From Acidobacteria bacterium AH-259-L09 (GTDB lineage Bacteria; Acidobacteriota; UBA6911; RPQK01): a stretch of 20,488 nucleotides of DNA. How positions within the stretch are numbered: the stretch's first letter is position 1; every line of letters begins with the position of its first letter. This document shows, piece by piece, positions 1-7,358 of the stretch. The stretch lies in assembly GCA_027717875.1 (NCBI GenBank), contig JALLOL010000014.1, positions 1 to 20,488 of the forward strand, given 5' to 3'. The translations under genes were made by a program, and so were the position numbers. The notes beneath the pieces were generated by a model. The model saw only the letters and a list, made by a program, of their open reading frames with translations, was not told the origin of the DNA and did not search any database.

Positions 1-650
1 TCCTGGGTGAAGTAGCGACCGATCAGGGGAAAGTCCGTGCGGGTGGCAAGCCAATGCCGCAGCGGTTCCCCCGCCAGCCAGTCGCTGTTGAGCTTTGCCA
101 CCCCTCCGTAGAAATAGACAATCCCGATCTGGGCTCGCAAAAGCCACAGTGCCCAGGCTGGCGCTGTATCAGAACGACGGCTGGGCCGGCGTAGCGCATC
201 CAGTGAAAAGGCCCGGTGCGCTGGGACGAAGATCAACAGGAAGCTTATCAGGCAAACGAGGTAGAAATGATTCAGGTATCGGGTCTTTTCCAACAAGAAG
301 CAGTAGGTAAATCCCAGGAAAAATAAAGTGGTGCTGAAGCGGTAAAAGAGGCCCAATATGATCAGAAGGGAGAGTAAGCCCAGGGCATAAAAGTGTAGAT
401 ACAAGCCGTCGCCTGGCCACGGCTTGATCCAATCGAACCCCCAGTAGGTGAAGCGGAAGGTGGGCGCCATCCAGACAGGAGAAATCCAGTTATGGCTAAA
501 GTAACGCCACACCTCCCAGAGCATGATGGCGCCAAAGGCAATGCGGAAGTAAACCAGGGATGCGATATCGACTGGCGCCAGAAAACGTTCCCAGAAGCTC
601 GGCGGCGCGCTCGCAGCCAGGTTGTCAGAACCCTTCGTTGTCTTTCCCAA
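1..650 (-). CDS. HTTM / vitamin K-dependent gamma-carboxylase-like membrane protein, C-terminus beyond window
   Basis: Reading the minus strand from a TTG at 650 gives 216 continuous codons with no stop up to the window edge. The protein is hydrophobic with several membrane segments. It starts with a FWERFLAPVDIASLVYFRI segment (residues 19-37), typical of the first helix of HTTM proteins. Near the end, residues 179-196 read YFYGGVAKLNSDWLAGEP, which matches the YFxAGxKKLDADWxxG motif of gamma-glutamyl carboxylases. K186 aligns with the lysine I recall as the catalytic base of the animal enzyme. Bacterial members are widespread and mostly of unknown substrate, so carboxylase activity is inference. 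The TTG is chosen because an in-frame TAG lies about 50 bases upstream, no ATG or GTG is available, and a GGAGGCAGGA purine stretch precedes it. The family is usually 300-500 aa or more, so a large part is missing from view. Confidence 0.85.
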   Translation of the reverse strand, partial: MGKTTKGSDNLAASAPPSFWERFLAPVDIASLVYFRIAFGAIMLWEVWRYFSHNWISPVWMAPTFRFTYWGFDWIKPWPGDGLYLHFYALGLLSLLIILGLFYRFSTTLFFLGFTYCFLLEKTRYLNHFYLVCLISFLLIFVPAHRAFSLDALRRPSRRSDTAPAWALWLLRAQIGIVYFYGGVAKLNSDWLAGEPLRHWLATRTDFPLIGRYFTQ

Positions 651-733
651 AGTGCTGTTTTCCTGCCTCCGTCGGATAAGTGTAAGGGAGCTCCACTTCG
701 CTGATTCCTAAGGAGATCGAGCAAGCAATCGAT

Positions 734-742
734 ATTATACCA
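734..742 (-). promoter_or_regulatory. Extended -10 promoter candidate for the HTTM gene
   Basis: The minus strand carries TGGTATAAT, a perfect TATAAT with an upstream TG in extended -10 position. The -35 side is only an A/T-rich TTTATT-like hexamer. Transcription would begin near 727, leaving a leader of about 77 bases before the TTG at 650. Supported only by sequence match. Confidence 0.45.
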
Positions 743-1045
743 GCTCACGGGAACACAAATAAATCCGACGAAAAACCGTACTTATCCTAAAGCTCTCCAC
801 ATACCCACATTTTCTCCAAAACCTTACGCTCTCAGACCCCAGCTTGAGCATTTGGACCCGCTGCTCCTTCCCGGCTTCCGAGTTTTCAGTAGATGTCCAT
901 AGCCGAGCAGCCGGTGTTTAGAAATCGGTGTCCTGAAAGGCCAGTGTGCGAGCGGAGATACGGAAGCGAAAAACGAGCCGGTAAAAATCGACGTCACGAA
1001 TCCGCCGAGTTCGTCGGACGTTCCGACGTTTCTGTAGCATCTCTG
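743..1045. other. Intergenic stretch without a recognisable gene
   Basis: About 300 bases between the HTTM promoter and the methyltransferase stop. The open frames here do not resemble any family I know and look like shadows. The only structure seen is a GC-rich inverted repeat at 1012-1028, a 7-bp CGTCGGA/TCCGACG stem with a 3-base loop, lying 18 bases past the methyltransferase stop. It lacks a clear T-run on the minus strand, so it is at best a weak 3'-end hairpin. The stretch may also hold the eroded 3' part of the methyltransferase. Confidence 0.4.
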
Positions 1046-1612
1046 TCAACTGATCAAAGCCATCGCCATAGGCACGAGCAAGAGTACGGGAATAATACCC
1101 ACAGAGAGGCTGTCCCGCAGTGGAAAATGGCGCACCTGTTGGATTCGATACCCGGCTCTTCCGAGTAGGTGCAAGAGCGAAAAAGTACTGTAATTGTACA
1201 TATGCCTTGGGCAATCCAAACCATACCAGCGAGACCCGAAAATCTTGGCTTGCAAGCTTTGAACATTGGGCACCTGAATGACAAGTTTCCCCGGTTTGCG
1301 CAGGAGCTTCTGAATATTTTTGAGGTATCGAAACGGATTCGCCATGTACTCGAGAGAGTGAAAAAGGGTCAGGATATCAAACCTTTCACCTGGTGCGATC
1401 AAGTCCTGTTCCACACCCTGGAAGATTCGTCCCGGCGCGTTGCGTTCTCCAATTCGTGCGGCCTTCTCGGACTGCTCAAGTCCATAGGCATCAAATCCCG
1501 CCTGGAGGGCCAGCTTCACAAAGGTCCCAGCGCCACAGCCGATGTCGAGCAGACGACCTCGCCCATCGGGAAAAAGTGAGAGCAGGAATCGCAAATGATC
1601 GTGTCGAACCAC
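1046..1612 (-). CDS. Class I SAM-dependent methyltransferase, N-terminally damaged
   Basis: The 188-aa product has the Rossmann methyltransferase signature: motif I LLDIGCGAGTF (residues 21-31), an acidic residue in the second strand (GLEQSEKA, E46), and FDILTLFHSLEYMANP (about 78-93) followed by GKLVIQVPN. This fits the Methyltransf_23-like group often found beside glycosyltransferases; the substrate is unknown. The annotated start is a GTG. The same frame stays open upstream for 16 more codons and reads RLSSLERAYREW, which looks like genuine homologous sequence, before a TAA at 1661-1663, with no start codon between. A plausible continuation (DYRYKPRREQRDAKSGMIRK) lies in another frame between 1663 and 1752. 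The N-terminus is therefore probably lost to a frameshift. The C-terminus ends abruptly in a hydrophobic stretch. Likely non-functional or mis-assembled. Confidence 0.65.
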   Translation of the reverse strand: MVRHDHLRFLLSLFPDGRGRLLDIGCGAGTFVKLALQAGFDAYGLEQSEKAARIGERNAPGRIFQGVEQDLIAPGERFDILTLFHSLEYMANPFRYLKNIQKLLRKPGKLVIQVPNVQSLQAKIFGSRWYGLDCPRHMYNYSTFSLLHLLGRAGYRIQQVRHFPLRDSLSVGIIPVLLLVPMAMALIS

Positions 1613-1757
1613 CCACTCGCGATATGCTCGTTCAAGAGACGAAAGCCTCGCCGCACCGACTTACGGATCATGCCGCTTTTGGCGTCCCTCTGCTCCCTCC
1701 GAGGTTTATACCGGTAATCTCTGTGACCTAACACTGAAGGCTGAACTGTCACCTAAC

Positions 1758-2317
1758 TTGAAGGAGGCCCTGTCCGCCGCGAGTGAGAATCTTCGCGAGT
1801 TCAGGGTGATTAGTGGCTGCTGGTTTCTGCGCGATGGGGTAGCCTACGATAATTCTCTTTCTCTGGGCGAATCAGGGCCTTTTCGCGTAGTTCGGCTCTC
1901 ACCGGGTGAAGCAACTGTTGATCCGGCTTCAACCGGGAAGCCGAGCGGTATCAACTGGGGGAATCCTTTTTCACCTGCACAACGAAAACAATGGCCTGGG
2001 TCTTCGCCTAACGGAGGGCCTTGGGTTGAGCCTTGTCGCACTTGAAGAAGCCAGTGTCACGACCTTGAAAATGCATGCTGAAAAGATCGAGGATGGGCGC
2101 TGGTACCGCCTACAGGTGTCAATAAGGAGCAACCACTTCGTATCGAGTGTTTGAAGCAGACCTGCCGGATAGCTACCGAGCGGGTGGGATGGGGCTCTTT
2201 CGAGAGCGGGGAGAAGGCGTAGCGTTTCGAAATCTTTTGGTTAGTAGCGAAGCTGGGCCCATCCCGGTGCATCTCGATTTCACCGACACACTACTTCCCA
2301 AAGATCAAATCGGTTAA
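1758..2317 (+). pseudogene. Degraded concanavalin A-like (LamG / 3-keto-disaccharide hydrolase-like) domain protein
   Basis: Protein-like sequence continues across three plus frames. Frame one (from about 1758; open but unassigned further upstream) gives FRVISGCWFLRDGVAYD; frame two (about 1915-2140) gives GGILFHLHNENNGLGLRL and later DGRWYRLQVSIRSNHF; frame three (2141-2317) gives a GGMGLFRERGEGVAFRNLLV segment. The order (W..dG, GG-phi-F, WYRLxV, GxxGLF, aFxN) is that of LamG/DUF1080-type jelly-roll domains. Two frame changes, near 1917 and near 2140, break it. The last frame ends at a TAA at 2315-2317, overlapping by 27 bases the 3' end of the convergent 561-aa gene. This is either a true pseudogene or two assembly indels. 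The domain name is a pattern judgement without a search. Confidence 0.55.
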
Positions 2318-3976
2318 CGCCTTAACATCCTCGAAATTCACTTTGCCGTCGCCGTTCACATCCAACCCCGAAAATCCGGAAAAAGTTCCCCCTCCCACGT
2401 CTTCCACTCGATCGCCGTCCCCATCACTGATTTCCAGCATGAGGGCCACCAGGTCGGCCGCATTTGTCTTTCCGTCTCCATTCCCGTCGCCAGGCTCGGA
2501 GAAAGGGGCACCAACCGTTGGGCTTACGTACACGAAGTACCCCTGTTGGTCTCCAAAGGCCCCTGTCAACACTACCCACACGGGATTGGTAGCTGTTGCC
2601 GTGTAGAGTCCCTTTCCTACTGCGGAGCTACTAGATCCGCTATTAGGAACGAAGTGCAACACCTGATCGGGGACGGTGCTCGTCAAACTTGTCGAGGATG
2701 GCCCGGTGACGGTAACGGAAGTGCCCGCCTGCGGTATCAAGACATCGATAGAGAACTGGGCCCGACTCTCGAAAAAGAACAGAAAACTGGTACCGGGGTT
2801 GGTGGCCACGCCACCGTCGTTCCCCCCTATCATCTCTGCTCCGTGCTCCACAGAACCCAGGGGTTCAGGAAGGTACTGTACCTGTATTTTTTGGGTAGGA
2901 CTGGCGGTGGTTATTTTGTAAAGATGGTCTTCCAAGAGCGCGGTCTCGGACGCAACGCCTCCCGCGGCCACTGTCCCGGTGCGAACCACCGTGAAGGGAG
3001 AACCAGGTCCCGGGCTGCTGGAAACTGTGTAGGAAGCCGCAGTGATACCAACGATCCGTAAGATAACCCCAGCGCCTATTGATGCACCCCCGATGGACGG
3101 GTCGTTAGGCGTGGAGGCGAAGATAGTGTTTCCAATGGTGCTCCCATCGGGAGCAACTCCTATGGCATCGTTGTTCCGGAGCCATCGTCCTTCCCACACC
3201 AGCACCGGAGAGCCGGCGGTCACAGTGACGCGGTAATGTCCCCTTCCTGTACCAAGGCTCTTCCCCGGCCCCTTACCCAGACCCGAGACGTTTACCGCGA
3301 ACTCATCGAAATCCCCTGCTGGGACGAGCGTGGTGGCGACCGGAAGATCGTACAATCCGGTTCCCGTATTGAACTTTTCAATGGTCACGGTGGATGCCGT
3401 TGTGCCGGGGTTAATGATGACGATTTCTTCTGTCCCCTGACTTACCCCAAAGCCAACTCCATCGTCGGCATGGAATACAAATTTGGTGCCAAGAAAAGTT
3501 CGGTTCTCTGAGGCAACGAACCTGGAGGCCTCTCTGAAGGAATTATAGTCAGGGGTCACTAGCTCCCAGTTCACTGGCTTGTTGGACTCTAGTTTGAAGA
3601 AGTGCTGGGGCGCGGTAAGGGGACCAAACGTGATCGGCACATCCTTCATCGCTGCGGTCACTGTGAGGACAAGAGTGCTGATCTGAATAGGCGCTGTGGT
3701 TGAAGTCTCTTGAAAAAGGTTGAGGTCAGTGCCATTCTCTAGCGGATAGATAAATACCAACCCGATATTCCGGTTGTTCTGATCCCCCCACGAAGCATAG
3801 GTCACAACGGGGTTGGAAATGGGCACGGGGCTTCCTACATAATCATAGGTGATGTCGGGATAACCGCTGGGGTATCCCGCGGGATGCTGTTCCTGTCCGC
3901 TTGCGGAAGGAGCCAAAAACAACACAAGGATGCCGACGAGACCTAGTCTGGATACCTTTGCAAATCCGGATTTCAT
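2291..3976 (-). CDS. Secreted beta-rich protein with C-terminal type I dockerin
   Basis: A 561-aa exported protein of unknown enzymatic role. Residues 1-28 (MKSGFAKVSRLGLVGILVLFL then APSASGQ) form a clear Sec signal peptide. The body (about 30-490) is rich in Gly, Ser, Thr and Val, with beta-strand segments such as VLVWEGRWLRNNDAIG, and has no catalytic motif I recognise. The C-terminus is a duplicated dockerin-type calcium loop: DGNGDGKTNAADL (497-509) and DVNGDGKVNFEDV (539-551), each followed by a helix, which is the DxNxDGxxxxxD pattern of dockerin I. Dockerins bind cohesin domains in trans or in the same protein; a cohesin-like domain is encoded at 14518-15009. The ATG is preceded by AAGGGGGA, a good ribosome binding site. 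It sits apart from the rest of the cluster, with the glycosyltransferase between. Confidence 0.85.
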   Translation of the reverse strand: MKSGFAKVSRLGLVGILVLFLAPSASGQEQHPAGYPSGYPDITYDYVGSPVPISNPVVTYASWGDQNNRNIGLVFIYPLENGTDLNLFQETSTTAPIQISTLVLTVTAAMKDVPITFGPLTAPQHFFKLESNKPVNWELVTPDYNSFREASRFVASENRTFLGTKFVFHADDGVGFGVSQGTEEIVIINPGTTASTVTIEKFNTGTGLYDLPVATTLVPAGDFDEFAVNVSGLGKGPGKSLGTGRGHYRVTVTAGSPVLVWEGRWLRNNDAIGVAPDGSTIGNTIFASTPNDPSIGGASIGAGVILRIVGITAASYTVSSSPGPGSPFTVVRTGTVAAGGVASETALLEDHLYKITTASPTQKIQVQYLPEPLGSVEHGAEMIGGNDGGVATNPGTSFLFFFESRAQFSIDVLIPQAGTSVTVTGPSSTSLTSTVPDQVLHFVPNSGSSSSAVGKGLYTATATNPVWVVLTGAFGDQQGYFVYVSPTVGAPFSEPGDGNGDGKTNAADLVALMLEISDGDGDRVEDVGGGTFSGFSGLDVNGDGKVNFEDVKALTDLIFGK

Positions 3977-4447
3977 GGAATCCCCCTTCGTGGCTCAATG
4001 GGTACAGAAAGGGAAAGTTGGGCCCTGGAACTTACTTCTCCGCCATAACTTACCCTCGCTGTACTGTATTTAAAGTCCGACTTTTCTTTGCCCTTGGATT
4101 CTTCTCATGTGACTAACTTTTGTCGTCACCCAAAAGGCCACTGAACTGAGAAACGCACTTAGGGCTAACCACTCTCGGAGCTTTCAAAAGAGACTGCAGG
4201 AATTGCAAGTAATCTACACTTTACCCGTTAGAGCATAGCTACCAAGCACTAAGAATGCAAGTTTTTTGCTTTTTGAGTACACCAGATTGGCACACGGAAA
4301 GGCGCTCTGCCTGACCATTACGGAGTCAAAGCAATTGTCATTAAAGCTAAAATGCCACTCAGTAGCTGAGGATTGGTTTTCATCACAATATATGTCACCC
4401 TTGAACTCGAATTGGAAACTTGGCAATGAAAAGGACCCACGTGACGC
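3977..4447. other. Divergent intergenic region, no gene recognised
   Basis: About 470 bases between the divergently transcribed dockerin protein and glycosyltransferase. Short open frames here (for example 4266-4466 plus and 4214-4426 minus) lack ribosome binding sites and family resemblance; the first also runs into the glycosyltransferase start. The region is more A/T-rich than the flanking genes, as expected for promoters of both, but I found no convincing -35/-10 pair. A small 5-bp hairpin CTCAG-TAG-CTGAG occurs near 4358-4370. Confidence 0.5.
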
Positions 4448-5542
4448 ATGTCAACGAGTGAGCTGACGGTCATTATTCCCACTTATAACCGAAAAGATCT
4501 GCTCAAAAACTGCTTGAAATCTCTCGGCAGGCAAAGCGCCCCTTGTCGAGTTCTGGTCGTTGACAATGGCTCGACTGATCTGAGCTGGGAAATGCTGGAA
4601 GAGGATAAACATGATTTTCCCCCCGATCTTCATTACCTCCGCCTGGGAGCAAATCTGGGCTTTGCCCGGGCAGTCAACGAAGGGATCAAGGCTTCTTCGA
4701 CAGAGTTTATCGCCCTCCTCAATGACGACACAGAAGCTGATGAACATTGGGTTGAAGTAGGGCTCGAGGCCCTTATTAAGTTTAGTGATTACTCTTTCTT
4801 CGCCTCGAAGGTTATTAATTACAATCGACGCACTGTAATCGATTGCGCAGGAGACTGTTACGACCAGAAAGGTATTCCCAAAAAGAGAGGATTCGGAGAA
4901 GCGGTAGATAAGTTCTCGCGAAATGAACCTGTCTTGGCGGCAAGTGCCGCCGCTGCCTTCTATCGCCGACGCTTATTTGACGATATCGGCCTCTTTGACG
5001 AAGATTTCTGGATGTACCTGGAGGACGTGGATTTCAGCCTTCGCGCCCAGCTCTGCGGTCACCGCTGTCTGTATCTCTCCGATGCCATCGTTTATCACAT
5101 CGAAGCCGCTTCGGACCCGGACCGAAAGTTATTTCAAGCACACTGGCCAACATTCGGTGGGAGCAAGGATGAGCTGTCAGTTGTCAGCTGTGAGTTGTCA
5201 GCTGAGACCGACAAGTGCTCATCCACCAGCGATCAGCTTTCGGAAGCACAACCGTACTACTCGCGCCAGCGTGTCTACTGGATCACGCGAAATCGGTGGC
5301 TGCTCATGCTCACCTACCAGCCCCTGCGCCATTTACCCTGGTTGGTTTACGGTTGGGCTCGGAGTGCCCTCTCTCACTTGCTTAAAATCGGCTTTCCGGG
5401 CTGCTTCCTGGCAGGACTATCGGCTGGAATCCTGAACACGCACCAAGCCCTGAGAAAACGCGCCGCAATGCGCCGCGTAATCTCGATGCGCATGTTTTGT
5501 CGTTTAATGAAAGAATGTATAGGAAGCCAACTACGACCTTAA
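4448..5542 (+). CDS. GT2 family glycosyltransferase (WbbL/rhamnosyltransferase-like)
   Basis: A 364-aa GT-A fold transferase, expected to move a sugar from a nucleotide-sugar donor onto a surface glycan at the inner face of the cytoplasmic membrane. Visible motifs: TVIIPTYNRKDLLKNCLKSL (7-26), VVDNGSTD (37-44), NLGFARAVNEGI (69-80), the DXD-equivalent NDDTE (92-96), and DEDFWMYLEDVDFSLRA (184-200) with the ED acceptor/base motif. A hydrophobic C-terminal part (about 284-330) likely associates with the membrane. Residues about 240-268 look inserted: they replace the short linker usually found before the YYxxRN segment (270-282) and are partly encoded by a heptanucleotide repeat. The ATG follows AAGGA at about 12 bases. 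Its stop shares the TTAA at 5539-5542 with the convergent gene. It is the only plus-strand gene inside the exported cluster. Confidence 0.88.
   Translation: MSTSELTVIIPTYNRKDLLKNCLKSLGRQSAPCRVLVVDNGSTDLSWEMLEEDKHDFPPDLHYLRLGANLGFARAVNEGIKASSTEFIALLNDDTEADEHWVEVGLEALIKFSDYSFFASKVINYNRRTVIDCAGDCYDQKGIPKKRGFGEAVDKFSRNEPVLAASAAAAFYRRRLFDDIGLFDEDFWMYLEDVDFSLRAQLCGHRCLYLSDAIVYHIEAASDPDRKLFQAHWPTFGGSKDELSVVSCELSAETDKCSSTSDQLSEAQPYYSRQRVYWITRNRWLLMLTYQPLRHLPWLVYGWARSALSHLLKIGFPGCFLAGLSAGILNTHQALRKRAAMRRVISMRMFCRLMKECIGSQLRP
5174..5208 (+). repeat. Translated heptanucleotide tandem repeat (TTGTCAG type)
   Basis: Five consecutive 7-base units: CTGTCAG, TTGTCAG, CTGTGAG, TTGTCAG, CTGAGAC. The first four follow the consensus YTGTCAG with one mismatch. 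The array sits within the glycosyltransferase reading frame and contributes the ELSVVSCELSAE residues. It resembles the short 7-mer repeats spread through some bacterial genomes, such as cyanobacterial STRRs. Confidence 0.8.
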
Positions 5543-7029
5543 GGCACCAAGATCAGCTGGTGGCTCCCCAAATTCAGATAATCTCCCACTAGGATCAGAG
5601 GATCGGTCTCTTTAACCTGAAAACTTCCTAAGAAGCGAACGCCCTCCAATGTTTTCTTGGCCAACGTGATTCTGCCACCAGAATCAAAAACCAAGAACTC
5701 TGCAGGATCCTTTTTCCGTGACAAAAATTCGAGCGACATGGTTTGGTAATCAAAGGGGATTGAGTCTAATTCTACAAAAACATTCGCATTTCCCACCGCA
5801 AAGGTGACCGAATTCTCCAGCGAGGAATCAAACACATTTAATCCCCTGCCCCCTTGACTCAGATTTGACTCAACTAATAACGCAGGCATAAAAGGCAGGA
5901 CTAATTCCTTCAGATATCTGAACTCATCTCCCAACCTTTCATATATGGCTAAACGTGGAACACCTTCGAAGACAAGGACGAGATCCTTCTGATTGTCACC
6001 GCTGAATTCGAAGAAAGAGAGCCCGACAACATTTCCAGGCACACGAGTGGATGACACCCTCTGAAACCAAGCGCCGCCCTTTCCTACAAAAACCTGAACT
6101 AAACTACCTGATCTATCGTCTTTAACAACCACAAAATCGGCAATCTCGTCATCATTGAAATCGGTTGTGACAAGCTGCTCGCTCTCCAGGAAAACCAAAA
6201 AGCCTTTAGAAAGGAAAAGCTCAGCGGAATTATCTAAGATAAAGTCACTGCTCGAGTACTGAATGGCTCGGAATGCTCTGCGCTGATCACTTTCCGAGAC
6301 TGCACCCAGCACCAGAAAGTCGAATGGACCACCCTCGGTCTCTTCTGAGGCCCAACCCCCCACTGCCAATTGGAAGGTCTCAGTTATTGCGTCGTCGCGC
6401 AGCACAGGTTCTTCCGGCATCTCGTCAGAGGCAACTTGTTCCGCGTCATTCAGGCCTTCCTCCGCCTGATCAGGGTTCAGTGCCTCAACAAAAGGATTAC
6501 TGTCAAGTTCAGCAGACCCAGGGCGCATTTCATCAAAAAGACTGAGCAGGGCCAGCTGATATGCATAGTCCAGCCTCTCAAGCTTATCAGTAAGACTTCG
6601 CTCAAAAGCACTCCATTCGCGACCAAACCCGGTTCGATTTTTCGCACTCTTGCCTTGTGAATCAATTATGGAAACTCCAGCCCCTTTCGCTTCACTGCCT
6701 GAGAATAACTGTTCCTGAGCAACAGGAGGAAGAAGCTCAAATTCCAATGACGAAGCAAAATCTAAGTCTTCCATCCCCGAATGAAAAACTTGCTCAGAGG
6801 TCAGTCGCTCGCGCTTGGGGGCTTTCAAAAAAACATGCGCGGGTAACGTCGACCATTCTGTCTGATGCCCTTGGGAAGATACCCGTTGAGCAGTTGCGGC
6901 AAGGCGATTCCTGGCAGCCTCTTGTTCTGGGTAGGGCTCCGAATTCGGGGAGAAGCAGCTAAACGTAAAACTACCCAGGGCAAGAAGGTAAGCTACGATG
7001 TACCCAGGCTTTTGGGATAAATTTCTCAT
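5539..7029 (-). CDS. Probable exported lipoprotein with FG-GAP/VCBS-like repeats
   Basis: A 496-aa protein of unknown function. The N-terminus (MRNLSQKPGYIVAYLLALGS, then FTFSC) is a signal peptide ending in Cys25. The lipobox is non-ideal (T-F-S-C), so lipidation is likely but not certain. Residues about 30-225 are acidic, low-complexity and probably disordered. From about 225 to the end the sequence is strand-rich with repeats resembling FG-GAP blades: VTTDFNDDEIADFVVVKDD and a parallel FFEFSGDNQKDLVLVFEG, each with an Asp-rich loop that could bind calcium. Such repeats build beta-propellers in surface adhesins and secreted proteins. The gene is downstream of the 796-aa gene on the same strand, across a 329-bp gap, so it probably has its own promoter. 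It ends convergently on the glycosyltransferase. Confidence 0.72.
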   Translation of the reverse strand: MRNLSQKPGYIVAYLLALGSFTFSCFSPNSEPYPEQEAARNRLAATAQRVSSQGHQTEWSTLPAHVFLKAPKRERLTSEQVFHSGMEDLDFASSLEFELLPPVAQEQLFSGSEAKGAGVSIIDSQGKSAKNRTGFGREWSAFERSLTDKLERLDYAYQLALLSLFDEMRPGSAELDSNPFVEALNPDQAEEGLNDAEQVASDEMPEEPVLRDDAITETFQLAVGGWASEETEGGPFDFLVLGAVSESDQRRAFRAIQYSSSDFILDNSAELFLSKGFLVFLESEQLVTTDFNDDEIADFVVVKDDRSGSLVQVFVGKGGAWFQRVSSTRVPGNVVGLSFFEFSGDNQKDLVLVFEGVPRLAIYERLGDEFRYLKELVLPFMPALLVESNLSQGGRGLNVFDSSLENSVTFAVGNANVFVELDSIPFDYQTMSLEFLSRKKDPAEFLVFDSGGRITLAKKTLEGVRFLGSFQVKETDPLILVGDYLNLGSHQLILVP

Positions 7030-7071
7030 TTCTCGCCAGACACACTAACCCACTACCGTGTACGTGACTCT

Positions 7072-7101
7072 TTTATACACAAAAGGGCCGACACAAGTAA
7101 A
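7072..7101 (-). promoter_or_regulatory. Weak sigma70-type promoter candidate for the FG-GAP lipoprotein
   Basis: Minus strand TTTACT, 18-base spacer, TATAAA. It is about 40 bases upstream of the ATG at 7029, which gives a short leader. The match is moderate and there is no independent support. Confidence 0.3.
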
Positions 7102-7233
7102 GCGAAAAACCTACGATCAGGGTAAAGCCTAAGCAAACAGCGTGCCAATTTTATTCTGACCGTATACTGGGGACCATTCTATCCAAACCGCTGTCTGTTG
7201 AGTCACGTCTCAGCGGGCCGGTAACATTTGTCA

Positions 7234-7271
7234 GTAAACGCGCCTTGACACTGTAAACACGGGTTGACATC
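7234..7271 (+). repeat. Two imperfect 19-bp direct repeats (GTAAAC-N5-TTGACA-N2)
   Basis: GTAAAC occurs at 7234 and 7253 and TTGACA at 7245 and 7264, so a 19-bp unit is repeated with 14 of 19 positions identical. A further lone GTAAAC is at 7307. The repeat lies in the 329-base gap (7030-7358) that holds no gene, about 200 bases upstream of the lipoprotein start. Possible operator; otherwise the gap shows only the weak promoter near 7072-7101. Confidence 0.5.
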
Positions 7272-7358
7272 CTTTCCCGGTTCGGTGCGGTAGCAAACTC
7301 AGAGCAGTAAACCTAATGAACCGAATTGAATCGAGTGCTCAGATGGGAAAAGATTACT

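Noticed and set aside
362..748. A 128-aa minus-strand open frame overlapping the HTTM gene.
   Set aside because: Different frame from the HTTM homology, no domain, and its start overlaps the -10 promoter hexamer.
4266..4466. A 66-aa plus-strand open frame before the glycosyltransferase.
   Set aside because: No ribosome binding site, no family resemblance, and it overlaps the glycosyltransferase start in another frame.
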